DNA of 64,000 nucleotides, from contig NW_017567003.1 in assembly GCF_001661265.1 (NCBI RefSeq), forward strand, positions 186,001-250,000, given 5' to 3'. Position 1 is the stretch's first letter. The number at the start of each line of letters is the position of its first letter. Below are positions 1 through 9,641 of this stretch, in pieces. A program made the position numbers and the translations under genes. Origin of the DNA: Saitoella complicata NRRL Y-17804. Taxonomy: Eukaryota > Ascomycota > Saitoellomycetes > Saitoellales > Saitoellaceae. The notes below the pieces were generated by a model, which ran no database searches, had not been told where the DNA came from, and saw nothing but the letters and a program-made list of their open reading frames with translations.

Positions 1-891
1 TCATTTTACTCGCCAGTCAACACGCGGTCAACCTCCAACATTACGAATCGGGTTTACCCACTATGTCATTTTACCTTCCTCACAATGGGCAATGTTTACC
101 GCATCGGAATACTACCTCGCTCGCGCCATAGCTAAAACCGAGATAACACAACCCGACCCCCAACACTTTTCCTTGGTCAACTTGGAAATCTGCATTCTGC
201 TTTCCCCACTATTTCATTTGCCTACACCCTCCCAACGTGAAACATGCCGATCACGCCCAGGACGGCAATACGGCCGGCCCAACCTGGCCAGCTGGGCTGC
301 GTATCATCCTCCGAGTCCTATTATTTTGTGGTGAGGAGTCGTGGGGTGACCTCAGTCCACCTCAGTCCACGCAACGTCAGCTGGCCTGATTATGAGGCCG
401 CGGCCGAGTTACTTGACTGAACAGCGTGAGAAGTCTAGTCTGGCGCAGCTGTCACAATTTCAAAGCTGAATGAACAACACCGTCAACTTCAAGAAACAAA
501 GCACTCGCAGTTCAGTTTTGATAATCATGCTCAGTTCCCAACCTACTCCTAATGTCACTCTCCGCACCCACTGCGATGTTCATATTCTCCTCCTCCTCCG
601 CCATCCTCATCGAGCTCAACTCTCCATCCTCCATAACCAAATCAGAAAACGCCCGCCGATGTTCGTGTATGCATCCGAGCCTTGTACTCCCCATGAATCG
701 ATACCTTAACCAGAACTCAAAAGCAAAAAGAACGCCCGTACCACGCCGTGTTTGCCCCAAGAAAAAAAACCGTCACAAATCACAAACTCGTACAAAACAG
801 CCAAACCTGAACCATTCATATCATACCCATACCCAATCCATCACTCGCAAGTAACCATCACCCCATCTGCGCAATCGAAAGGAAGGTGGAG
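1..891. other. Intergenic, no gene seen
   Basis: No reading frame here has codon texture or motifs I recognise. A direct repeat of about 11 bases (ctcagtccacc) lies near 350-370. The stretch holds the 3' flank of the zinc-finger gene that ends at 892. Confidence 0.6.
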
Positions 892-2037
892 TTAAGCAAG
901 GACGGACACAGCGGCAGCCCTCGCCAACTCCCTCAACCCCTCCTCACCCTCACCCTCATCCCCACTCTCCCCCCTCTTCCCAGCTTTCTTCCCCTCCTTC
1001 CCACCAACCAAACTCCTCCTCCTCCCCCCTTTCTCCCCTCCATGCGTCCTCCAATGCTGCATACAATTATCCTGCCTCGAGAACTTCGCACCACACCCCT
1101 CCTGCGGACACACGAAATTCTTCTCACCGGTATGAATACGGTTGTGACGGGCGAGATGGCCGGATGTCGTGAAGGATTTGTGGCAGGAGAGACATGTGTA
1201 GCGGCGGGGTTTGGGTTGTTGTTGTTGTTGTTGGGAGGCTGAGGCGGAGGCAGAAGAGGAGGTGGTGGATGCGGTCGGCATGGAAGGCGAAGGTACCATC
1301 GTCGTGGCCATCTGCGGTGAGGGAGCAGATGTGGGCACAGAGGCACTCGTCATCATCGCCTGACCACCCCCCGGAAACGTCGCAGTGGTCGCACTCACGG
1401 GCGTAACTGGCGCCGTCAACGGATACGGCGCAGCCTGGTTCCTCATGTTCGGAGACGGACTCATGCCCACACCCACACTCTCCGACGAAGACATCCTCCT
1501 CACACCCATGCCCTCGTAAGAAGTAGTGGAGGCGAGGGACATGGTCGAGCCGCGACGGATGGGACCACCGGGTGAGGGACGACGGTGAAGGTCGAGTTCC
1601 TGGAGGGAGGGAAGGCGGTCGACACTTGGGCGACGATGTCCGTGTGCTTGGTGTGCATTTCCGTAGGAAGGGTGGTTGAAGGGTGTGAGTGTCGGCAACG
1701 GCGACCTCTCCCCATCACTAGACCCACCAGCCGATCCCGCACTCGACCCCGACGAAACCAAAGACGGCGTAGACAGCGACCGCTCATGTTCGTAATAGCT
1801 GTGCGAAGCGACCTCAGACGCCGACAGAAGAGCATCGAAAGATGTCATAGACGTGTGTGTATGCGGCATCAACGGCGAGGGACCAGGACGTCTGTGGGGT
1901 GAATGCTCCCCCATGAACGAAGTAAGGGGCGGTAGAGTGACTGTTCCCTCCCTGGGCTTCACCCCACGGTCGAAAGAAATAGGCAAATCCAAGGCAGACA
2001 TCCTCGGCAATATCGTAGGCATCTCACTAGCATACAT
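892..2037 (-). CDS. NRG1-type C2H2 zinc-finger transcription factor
   Basis: This encodes a 381-residue nuclear DNA-binding protein, probably a glucose/stress-responsive repressor of the Nrg1/Nrg2 family. Two adjacent C2H2 fingers lie at about residues 280-302 (C-x2-C, H-x3-H with TTSGHLARHNRIH) and 308-332 (C-x4-C, with FSRQDNC). These match the paired-finger block of yeast Nrg1 closely, including the HTGEK linker. The N-terminal 270 residues are Ser/Pro/Thr-rich low complexity, with a six-Gln run just before the fingers. A basic, then acidic tail follows. A single exon is assumed, and the start is the first ATG. Nrg1 proteins recruit Tup1-Ssn6 and bind CCCT-like sites; that role is inferred by family. 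The finger assignment is secure, while orthology to Nrg1 rather than another two-finger factor is likely. Confidence 0.85.
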   Translation of the reverse strand: MYASEMPTILPRMSALDLPISFDRGVKPREGTVTLPPLTSFMGEHSPHRRPGPSPLMPHTHTSMTSFDALLSASEVASHSYYEHERSLSTPSLVSSGSSAGSAGGSSDGERSPLPTLTPFNHPSYGNAHQAHGHRRPSVDRLPSLQELDLHRRPSPGGPIRRGSTMSLASTTSYEGMGVRRMSSSESVGVGMSPSPNMRNQAAPYPLTAPVTPVSATTATFPGGGQAMMTSASVPTSAPSPQMATTMVPSPSMPTASTTSSSASASASQQQQQQPKPRRYTCLSCHKSFTTSGHLARHNRIHTGEKNFVCPQEGCGAKFSRQDNCMQHWRTHGGEKGGRRRSLVGGKEGKKAGKRGESGDEGEGEEGLRELARAAAVSVLA

Positions 2038-2258
2038 CCCGACAAAGTTTGTGCAGGGTTCAAATCACGATATGGCATACATTCGGGGAAGGAGTCGTCG
2101 AGGTTTTAAGGGTTGGTGTGGATTCCGGCTTAGAGTGGTTAGGGAAAGGGTCGGGGAAGGGTAGCGGAAGGGGAGCCGCCCATTACTTCATCGTGTGGTA
2201 ACGCGGCCGGTGCACGCGCTAAGGAACGTTAACTTGGACCTCCTCTGACAGCTGGAGC

Positions 2259-2276
2259 GGGGGGGGGGGGGGGGGG
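2259..2276 (+). repeat. Poly(G) run of 18
   Basis: An uninterrupted run of 18 G lies about 220 bases upstream of the start codon of the minus-strand zinc-finger gene. On that gene's sense strand it is poly(C). It may form a G-quadruplex or be length-variable. Confidence 0.9.
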
Positions 2277-3096
2277 AGATTAACGTGAGGGGGAAGTCAA
2301 CCTTATTGCCAGGAAAAGACGGGCCGCTCGACATCGACTTCCCTTTTCTCCATTCGAGCTTCACCCCCAGCAACTGGCCTCGTAGGAGGAAGGCCTCAGA
2401 TCGTCTCCGGATCCCTGGCGGCGCGACCGACAACCTCCATCTCCTCTAGAGCTTTCTCTCCCTCCACAGCCAAGCAAGATCGCCATTTTGTTAGCAATCG
2501 ACATTCCCATCCCGGATCCGCCACTCGTACTTGCAGCGCTGCATGCGGCCACCGCCCAAAACAAATCACGATCCCTGAACGCGCCACTAACGTCATCGAA
2601 CCCTGGAAAACGCGGATGGCGGCTCAGAAGGGAACTTGAGAAGGATGGTATTTCCGTGTTGTCCTGGACGCGCTGTAGATTAAGAGATGTTTAAGAGGAA
2701 GGAAAAAGACGTTAGGGGAGGAGTCTCAGGAAGTGCGAAACAAGCTCGATCTCGGCATGACACCGACGACGAAACCCTTCCCCTCTAGCTCCCTCTCCCG
2801 GCAATCTTCCCCTTCCGGTCATTGCACCCTGCATAACACCCCTCCCTTGCTCTCCCTCGGCTACTCCCAAATCCCATGGCTCATGCCCATCCACAAACCC
2901 CGATCGGGCCTCAACATCGTAAACAATGGTCCGATCAGATCACATACGATCAGACCGCGTTCAGATACCGGCTTGGTGCAAGATCGCCCCTTCTTATAAG
3001 GCGCGGGCGTGGTACATGTCAACCGCCTCGCGCGTCACGGGGCGTGCAGGGCTAGCGCTGGCGGCAGACAACGGCTGCATGTGATGGGCCCTGCGT

Positions 3097-3122
<26 letters not shown>
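3097..3122 (+). repeat. GA dinucleotide microsatellite
   Basis: About 13 perfect GA units, followed by an interrupted GAGGGAGAGAGGG stretch. It lies in an intergenic region. Confidence 0.9.
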
Positions 3123-3131
<9 letters not shown>

Positions 3132-3717
3132 GGCGAGGGGCGGTTCGAGGTGCTTTGCTTGGACGAGATCACGGAACTTGCCGCGTGTAACACCTTTGGA
3201 TAACGCGGCAAAAGACACGAGGGGTGCTGGATGAGGGTTACCGTAATCCATCGAACGATCGACATCAGGTATCAAGTGCGAGACAGCGTTTGACAAATGA
3301 CTTCGTGACCGCGTAAAGCGCCAACTCGAAGCGGAGCAGGGAGCGGATGCGGATGCGGATGCGAGGGCGAGGGATAATGTAAAAACAACAGCTGGTAAAC
3401 TTGAAACCCTCCCGTAAGCCAGAAAGCCAAAAGGCCTTACCCGCGCCGTGCCGCCTTACGATGTCGAGGTGTCATTATTGCGAGCTTTTGTCTTCGCTAA
3501 TGCTATACGAGACGGCTGTCAAGGTCATCATCACGACTCGCCTTGTCGAGAGCTCTCAACTTACGCGATACATCCAAGGGCAATTACTTCTGCGAAGCCA
3601 TAGTCTACACGGGTATACGCGGGAATAAATCTCCGTAGCCAAGCGAGCGCCCAAATCCAAGCCAATCATACAATCAACTTTCTGTCCGCTTACAAGTTGT
3701 ACCTGTCGAGTGAGCAC

Positions 3718-5271
3718 TCACGTAACCAGCCCCTTCCCCAACCCTCCAACACCCCTAACTTCCTCCCCCGCTCTTTGCACCTGCCTCACCCTCTCCCTTC
3801 CCCTCTCCACAATACCCTCCACCGCCCTCGCTCTCTCCGACACTTCCCCAAGTACCTCCCTCCTCCTACTCTCAGCCGCATCTTCCCACGCCTTCGCCAA
3901 TTCATCCGCTTCGGCATCCTGGATGTGTGGGATAGGCGTCTCGTATCGATGTAGAAGTGCGGACTCCAGGGCGCGGTGGTGCAGGGTTGAAGTTAGGGTT
4001 TGGGGGGAGGTGGTGAGGCGGGTGGAGGTGTGGGCGCGGAGGGAGAGGGAGTGGTGGGTTTGCCAAGATGGATCTGGGTCGGAGATGGGTGGTGGTGAAG
4101 TCTGGACTGGAAGGTAGGAGGGTGGGACGTGGATTGTTGTCGCTGGGATGGTGAAGGGATCGCGAGACGTTGAGAGGCTGGAGGAGGCGGAGGTAAGGTT
4201 GCGGCGGAGGTGCATGTAGGCGTTCACCATTTTTTGGGCGTATACGATTCTTCCTTCGATCAGCTGTCGTGCTTCGTGATTATTAAGTTCATCAACAGCG
4301 CTGGCGTCCTCCATGTCAACATCCACACCATCTTCCGGTGGCAGAAGAGCACTGATCAATGACAACAGCTCTTCTCGTGCGACCCTGAGCGCATACACTT
4401 TCCGTTTCGCTTGCTCGTCCTCGGATAGAGTCGTTTGCAACGCCCTTACTTTCTCTATCATCTCCGTAGCTTTCGCTCGATCACCATGTACCTGTCGTCG
4501 AAGTCGGATGACTTCCTTCCTTGCTTCCGTAACCATATTCCTCAGCTTTGTCTCCAACTCCACTTCGCTTTCCTCATTATTCTGCCTTCCTTGGAGCTTT
4601 TGTGTAGCTGCCTTGGAGACGTAATTCAAAGCCTTCAAAACATTCTTCGTCTCCCTTGGTAATATGGCAGCCAACTCTTGTGCGTCTCCCTGCCTGACCA
4701 CCTCCAGGGTTTTCTCGGCTCCAACGTGTACCTGTGCTCTCTCCACCAAAGCTCTCAGATGTTGTTGGAATACTTTGGCGCGCTCTAGCAAGCCCTCGAC
4801 CTGGGCATGTATGCTATGTGCTTGTGCCAGAGATGCATGGGGACTGACGCCAACCTGTTGGGGTGCTGATGGAAGGGTAGAAAGCGAGATAGAGAGGTGC
4901 GAAGATGCCGTATTCAGCGTTTTTGTAGCTTTCTCGTGTGCACGCCGGGCATTAAGATACCGGCTGTAAACACCGTCCCTGGCACCGATAGTAGTCGGAG
5001 CATGTTCGATAGCGCTGTGCGATTGTTCAGCATTGCTAGTACAGCAGTCGACAGAAAAACCGCACCTGTTCACTGCTTCCCTAACCGCTTCGACCTCACC
5101 CCTTGGCCGGACGTAACGCCGGACAACCTCCCATATATCCCGAAACTGTGGTGTACTCTCGAGTAACGCGATTGTCTCGCGGTTGAGTTTCAGCTGAGCA
5201 TCGCCGGCTATATGCTCGGGAAGTTCCAGCTGGAGCGTAGAGGAGAGATACTGCGCCAGGTCTTCCTCCAT
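3718..5271 (-). CDS. Coiled-coil protein of unknown function
   Basis: I do not recognise this protein of about 500 residues. The N-terminus (MEEDLAQYLSSTLQLELPEH) is a short helical segment. Most of residues 100-330 is Ala/Glu/Lys/Arg-rich heptad-like sequence, suggesting extended coiled coils, and the C-terminal 90 residues are again charged helix. The middle (about 360-420) is Ser/Pro/Thr-rich linker. A 51-nt segment at about 5015-5065 has intron signals on the coding strand (GTGCGG donor, CTGAAC branch-like site, CACAG acceptor). It keeps frame, so the mature protein may be 17 residues shorter, at about 500. A GTGAGT lies across the stop codon, so a further 3' exon cannot be excluded. It could be a cytoskeletal or tethering subunit, but nothing here proves that. 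Confidence 0.7.
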   Translation of the reverse strand: MEEDLAQYLSSTLQLELPEHIAGDAQLKLNRETIALLESTPQFRDIWEVVRRYVRPRGEVEAVREAVNRCGFSVDCCTSNAEQSHSAIEHAPTTIGARDGVYSRYLNARRAHEKATKTLNTASSHLSISLSTLPSAPQQVGVSPHASLAQAHSIHAQVEGLLERAKVFQQHLRALVERAQVHVGAEKTLEVVRQGDAQELAAILPRETKNVLKALNYVSKAATQKLQGRQNNEESEVELETKLRNMVTEARKEVIRLRRQVHGDRAKATEMIEKVRALQTTLSEDEQAKRKVYALRVAREELLSLISALLPPEDGVDVDMEDASAVDELNNHEARQLIEGRIVYAQKMVNAYMHLRRNLTSASSSLSTSRDPFTIPATTIHVPPSYLPVQTSPPPISDPDPSWQTHHSLSLRAHTSTRLTTSPQTLTSTLHHRALESALLHRYETPIPHIQDAEADELAKAWEDAAESRRREVLGEVSERARAVEGIVERGRERVRQVQRAGEEVRGVGGLGKGLVT

Positions 5272-5498
5272 GGTCTTCGTATTTTTGTTCGAGGATGGGG
5301 GATGTATGCGCGAACGCGTGGTGCGGCTTGATACAGGGCAAGCTCTCCCCGCAAAATGAAGTCAGGGTTCACCCCCGCCGGTTGCTATCGGGTGAGCCCT
5401 TCCGCAGCCTACTGATACCAAGAACCCCCAACAACACACCAACACCAAGAACCATTGGCATTCTTCTACATTCCGAACGGCCGCAGATAGATATAACA

Positions 5499-5963
5499 AT
5501 GCCTCTCTATACCCTCTACTATCCACCTGGCGCCTTCACTCAGTGGGAAAAGCCCGCAATCGCAAAACGTATCACGGACGTCCACTCTTCCGTCACTGGA
5601 GCCGGCGCATTCTTCGTTAAGGTCATCTTTGTCCCGGTTCCAGCGGGAGATATCTTTAGCGGTGGAAAACTGGACGACCAATTGGTCAGGATCACGGGCG
5701 TAATTCGCGCGGGAAGGGACACGGAAGCGAGACAGAAGATTCTTAGGGGAGTGTGGGAAGGGATGCAGGAGTTCTTGGGTGAGAGGAAGTGTGAGATGCA
5801 TCTGGAGGAGATGTTGGGCGAGGTGAGTCGACATTGCTTCTGTTCCGCAAATTAAGCTGACATTGTGTGTTTTCAGAATGTCATTGCGGAAAATGGCAAG
5901 TTCATGCCAGAATCCGGGACCGACGAGGAGAAGAGGTGGAATGGCAACGGTGGCCCTATGTAG
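5499..5963 (+). CDS. Tautomerase-like (cis-CaaD-like family) protein
   Basis: A 136-residue protein of two exons: 5499-5822 and 5877-5963. The 54-nt intron starts GTGAGT, has a CTGAC branch site and ends TTTCAG. The protein starts MPLYTLYYPP, so Pro2 would be the N-terminal catalytic proline after Met removal, as in the tautomerase superfamily. The first exon ends and the second begins at a codon boundary, and the last residues are KRWNGNGGPM. Fungal proteins of this kind (about 130-150 residues) form a poorly studied group related to cis-3-chloroacrylic acid dehalogenase. The physiological substrate is unknown. An upstream in-frame reading from 5295 lacks a good protein texture, so I chose the ATG that gives Pro2. 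Confidence 0.82.
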
Positions 5964-7095
5964 GCTGACGGGAGGATTTTTGGAACTTTTTGTACTGGGT
6001 CAGGTCGGGAGAGACAGATGTTGAGATACCATCTATCATCATATACCCTGGTTTACCCTGGTTTACCCTGGTTTACCCTGGTTTACCCTGGTTTACCTTT
6101 TGTGCGCCTTCCCAAGACCTTCATTCTTCACCCACATCCTGTTTCAGAATCTGGACTCTGGCAGCTCGATACCGTTCGCACTTGTCTATTACAACAACGA
6201 TCGTACATTGGAGATAACGGCGATACAGGCCGGATCAGCTGTCTATCTCTCTTCAGCAGGAGCGGGCCGATCCCACGACTAGTACCGGACATGGGTCTTA
6301 TGGGTGGGCATCACGCAAGTGACGCAAAAACCACGCTTTTGATGTCATGGAAGACTATATAAACCAATGACAATCGTGTTCAGGAAACTCCGACGTGCCA
6401 ATGATAAGTCTGGTGGGCGACGTTCTTGTTGTAGCTACTGTTCCTGCAGAGTTAAGGTTCAAGTCTCTGGCGAGCGGTGATAGGAATCAGTGGATCGGCA
6501 CTTTGCCGATTACCCATTGCTGTGAGGCATGGGTGTGCTCGTCGCATTGCGTGAAGACAATGTTAGCTTCAACGTTACAGAGAATTGTCGTGAAGCCTAG
6601 GCCGGCGCTCGTACCGGGCCATCGACCAAGCAGAAGCTGCCGCCAATTAATCCGAACGCATGAATCTCAATGCAATATATGATAGATTGAGCTGCTCATC
6701 TTGAACCCAGGCAAAGCCATCCCGATTTGATAGACAAGCTTGCCGCATAGCCAACAGCAGATCCTCACGGCACAGGCGTAGCGTGAGAGAACCTTAAATC
6801 AAGCGCACTTGCAGTTGCTGCGCGGACCGCCGAAAGAATTCGGCGCAAAGCAGCCTCGTAGATTCATGATTGTATGAAAGCTCTCAAGAGCTTTACAGTA
6901 TAGCGGACTCCGCAATCTCGGGAACGGTCCGGCATAGTACACCAGGGTATACCACGTGCAACACCATGAGCTAAGAAGACCAGTGATGAAGTCATGACCT
7001 CCAACGTCGAGATTCTCGCAACGAGCACCCAAAAGTTGCAGAATCCCCTTAGGACTTCGTATCTGTCGATCACCCGACTATCAAACAACTACAGG
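5964..7095. other. Intergenic, no gene seen
   Basis: About 1.1 kb with no supported coding region. It begins with the 3' flank of the tautomerase gene and holds a 10-base tandem repeat. Short open frames at 6395-6682 and 6799-7032 show no motif or codon bias. Confidence 0.55.
6044..6097 (+). repeat. 10-bp tandem repeat, about 5.4 copies
   Basis: The unit is taccctggtt, repeated almost perfectly directly downstream of the tautomerase gene, probably in or just past its 3' UTR. Confidence 0.92.
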
Positions 7096-7834
7096 ATGGC
7101 AGGCTCAATGTCAGAATATGCAATCGCCGCACACCTCTCAGCAGCTCGCACGCTCATGCCGCTTGTTGTTTCCGTAGGTGAGCCTCGGGAACGAGATAAT
7201 ACCCTCACCAGGGAGTACAGGACGCTCATTCCGAACTCACAGATGTCAACAAACAAGTTCCAGCTCTCGAGAAGTACTACGCACCCGATGTCATCTTCAC
7301 TGATCCACTGGTGTACTGCACAAGCCGTGCGCAAATGCAAGCTATCATTGCAACGATGAAGTTCTTCTTCCGGTCTATTGAGGTGGATTCTCGCTCTAAG
7401 AACTCTTAGGAAATGAACTCTGATGTGGTTCCACAGACAAATGTCGTGAACGTCTATCACGCTGAGAACGACCCAGAAGTCATGCTCGATGCCATTGTCA
7501 CCGCAAACTTCCACTACTTCATTGGACTAGGTCTCCATATCCGTATGCGCGTGCTTGCTAAAATCGTATTCAACCATCCGGATGGGTTGATCACGTTACA
7601 CCAAGATATGTGGAGTTTCAGGACGTGGTGCAAGGCGTTTTCCTCTCAGGACTGAACCTGCCGGGCGGGAGGACGGTTGCAGAGGTTTGCTGGAATGGAT
7701 TCAAGACGGTGTTTACATGGGTTACATTGGGACTTTTGTGGATTTTAAGGGTGTATAAGGCGGAGAAGATGAAAGAGGAGCATCAGAACAGAGAGGGGAA
7801 GGATGATCACAAGGCACAGGGGAAAGTCGCTTGA
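7096..7834 (+). pseudogene. NTF2-like/SnoaL-like protein, probably frame-disrupted
   Basis: Three collinear segments read as one small alpha/beta protein of about 205 residues. Exon 1 (7096-7177, MAGSMSEYAIAAHL...) splices through a 65-nt intron (7178-7242, GTGAGC...CACAG) into VNKQVPALEKYYAPDVIFTD, a typical SnoaL-like start. A second 54-nt intron (7383-7436, GTGGAT...CCACAG) removes an in-frame stop and leads to NVVNVYHAENDPEVM and, further on, HPDGLITLHQDMWSF. Near 7611-7625 the frame must change to continue into DVVQGVFLSGLNLPGG and a hydrophobic C-terminal helix ending in a Lys/Glu-rich tail. I see no plausible intron that makes this change without deleting conserved-looking residues. 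I therefore infer a one- or two-base disruption or a sequence error. The family assignment rests on pattern recognition and is moderate. Confidence 0.5.
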
Positions 7835-8081
7835 GGCGAAAGTCGTCAAACTCTGACGACTTTCATCCATTTCAACCGAGGATCACTGAACCGTAACTCA
7901 ATTAAAGCCGTGACCTGCTTCCGCGAACCGTCCCACGCATCCGCCCTCGTCAACGCGCTGGCCCTGCGCCAGTCACGAGCGCCCAGTGAAATTTCGAGTT
8001 TCGAGGCCCACCCAAGGTATACCAGCCTTACAAACCCCAATCGCATCAATTTCAAGACTCCCTTTGCCCGGGAGACGTTGT

Positions 8082-9641
8082 ATGTCGATTGCGTTCATCT
8101 TCCCTACCAAATCTCTTTTCGCCAGTTCATCGAACAGCGGCTTCACTCTCTGCATCAGCGCAGCCCGTCGCACTTTTTCTAGTACCTCTACCTTATACGC
8201 CAAAAAGAAGATGCCTCCCAAGAAGATGCAAACGGCCCCCAAGGTCCTCTGGGGTCGCCCTGGTAACAACTTGAAGACTGGTATCGTCGGTCTTCCCAAC
8301 GTTGGAAAGTCCACTTTCTTCAACGCTATTACCAAGTCTGAGCTCGGTCAGGCTGCTAACTTCCCTTACGCTACCATTGACCCTGAGGAGGCCCGTGTCG
8401 CTGTCTCTGATGCGCGATTCGACTGGTTGTGCCAGTTCTACAAGCCCAAGTCCCAAGTCCCCGCGTCCTTGACAGTCTTCGATATCGCCGGTTTGACCCG
8501 TGGTGCCTCCACCGGTGTCGGTCTCGGTAACGCTTTCTTGTCTCACGTCCGTGCTGTCGACGCTATCTACCAGGTCGTCCGTGCTTTCGACGATGCTGAG
8601 ATCACTCACGTCGAGGGTGATGTCGACCCCATTCGTGACTTGGACATTATTCACGAGGAGTTGCGTATCAAGGATGCCGAGTTCGTCAACAAGCATCTCG
8701 AGGTCGTCAAGGCTTTCACCAAGCGTGGTGGACAGTCTCTTGAGATGAAGGCGAAGAAGGAGGAGGAGGCTACCTTGGAGAGACTCTTGAAGTTGTTGAC
8801 TGAGGAGAAGAAGGACACCCGCAAGGGTGAGTGGACTAACAAGGAGGTGAGTTCCATCATGTTTTGTCTATGTCTGTTTGTCCTGCAACGCTTCCTCCAC
8901 CGACCCTGGTGTGGTAAGGATGATAAATTTGCTATTATTTCTAAACCCAGCTCTCCGATGCCTGTGTGCAATGTGAGATTGATAAACTTTTTATATCTGA
9001 TTCCGCCTTTTCAAGCAACACTGTGTTGCAGGACACGGACAGACAGACAGACAGACAGACAGTGTCGCAGTCGATCAATTGCTAATATATTCTTTCAGAT
9101 CGAGTTTATCAACACTCTTCTCCTCCTTACCGCCAAGCCTGTCATCTACCTCGTGAACTTGTCCGAGAAGGACTACCTCCGTCAGAAGAACAAGCACCTT
9201 GCCCGCATTAAGGCCTGGGTTGATGAGAACGCCCCTGGAGACCTTATCATCCCCTTCTCCGTTGCTTTCGAGGACCGTCTTACCCGTATGACCCACGAAG
9301 AGGTCGTCGCTGAGTGCAAGGAGCTCAACACTAAGTCCATGCTGCCCAAGATCGTTGACGCCGGTCGTGCTGCTTTGAACTTGATCAACTACTTCACCTG
9401 TGGTCCTGATGAGGTTCGCTCATGGACCATCCGTGCCAACACCAAGGCTCCCCAGGCCGCTGGTGTCATTCACACTGATTTCGAGAAGAACTTTGTTGTT
9501 GGTGAGATCTTCAAGTACGATGACTTGAAGGAATTGGGATCTGAGGCTGAGGTTAAGGCGAAGGGCAAGTACATGACTAAGGGTAAGGAGTACATTGTGG
9601 AGAACGGTGACATCTGTTTCTGGAAGGCCGGAAGGAAGTAA
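8082..9641 (+). CDS. OLA1: Obg-like ATPase OLA1 (YchF family)
   Basis: Ribosome-associated P-loop ATPase/GTPase of the TRAFAC class. Exons are 8082-8846 and 9099-9641, separated by a 252-nt intron (GTGAGT...TTTCAG). From the ATG at 8211 (MPPKKMQTAPKVL) the protein is 392 residues, the usual OLA1 length. It has G1 GLPNVGKS at about residues 27-34, G3 DIAGLTRGAS, a central coiled region, and a C-terminal TGS-like domain ending in GDICFWKAGRK. An in-frame ATG at 8082 adds 43 residues rich in Arg, Ser and Thr with SAARRTFSSTSTLYAKKK just before the canonical Met. This looks like a mitochondrial presequence. Either start could be used. The codons are strongly biased, as in highly expressed genes. 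OLA1 hydrolyses ATP better than GTP and links to ribosomes and stress responses (family knowledge). Confidence 0.95.
   Translation: MSIAFIFPTKSLFASSSNSGFTLCISAARRTFSSTSTLYAKKKMPPKKMQTAPKVLWGRPGNNLKTGIVGLPNVGKSTFFNAITKSELGQAANFPYATIDPEEARVAVSDARFDWLCQFYKPKSQVPASLTVFDIAGLTRGASTGVGLGNAFLSHVRAVDAIYQVVRAFDDAEITHVEGDVDPIRDLDIIHEELRIKDAEFVNKHLEVVKAFTKRGGQSLEMKAKKEEEATLERLLKLLTEEKKDTRKGEWTNKEVSSIMFCLCLFVLQRFLHRPWCGKDDKFAIISKPSSPMPVCNVRLINFLYLIPPFQATLCCRTRTDRQTDRQCRSRSIANIFFQIEFINTLLLLTAKPVIYLVNLSEKDYLRQKNKHLARIKAWVDENAPGDLIIPFSVAFEDRLTRMTHEEVVAECKELNTKSMLPKIVDAGRAALNLINYFTCGPDEVRSWTIRANTKAPQAAGVIHTDFEKNFVVGEIFKYDDLKELGSEAEVKAKGKYMTKGKEYIVENGDICFWKAGRK
9039..9062 (+). repeat. ACAG tetranucleotide microsatellite in OLA1 intron
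   Basis: About six ACAG units lie within the 252-nt intron, about 35 bases before the 3' splice site. Confidence 0.85.

Larger units (their letters stand above)
2038..3717. other. Long intergenic/promoter region with simple repeats
   Basis: No convincing gene is visible in about 1.7 kb. It contains the upstream region of the zinc-finger gene (minus strand), an 18-base G run, a GA microsatellite and three copies of gcggat near 3343-3360. The long non-coding upstream region fits a regulated transcription-factor gene. Confidence 0.6.
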
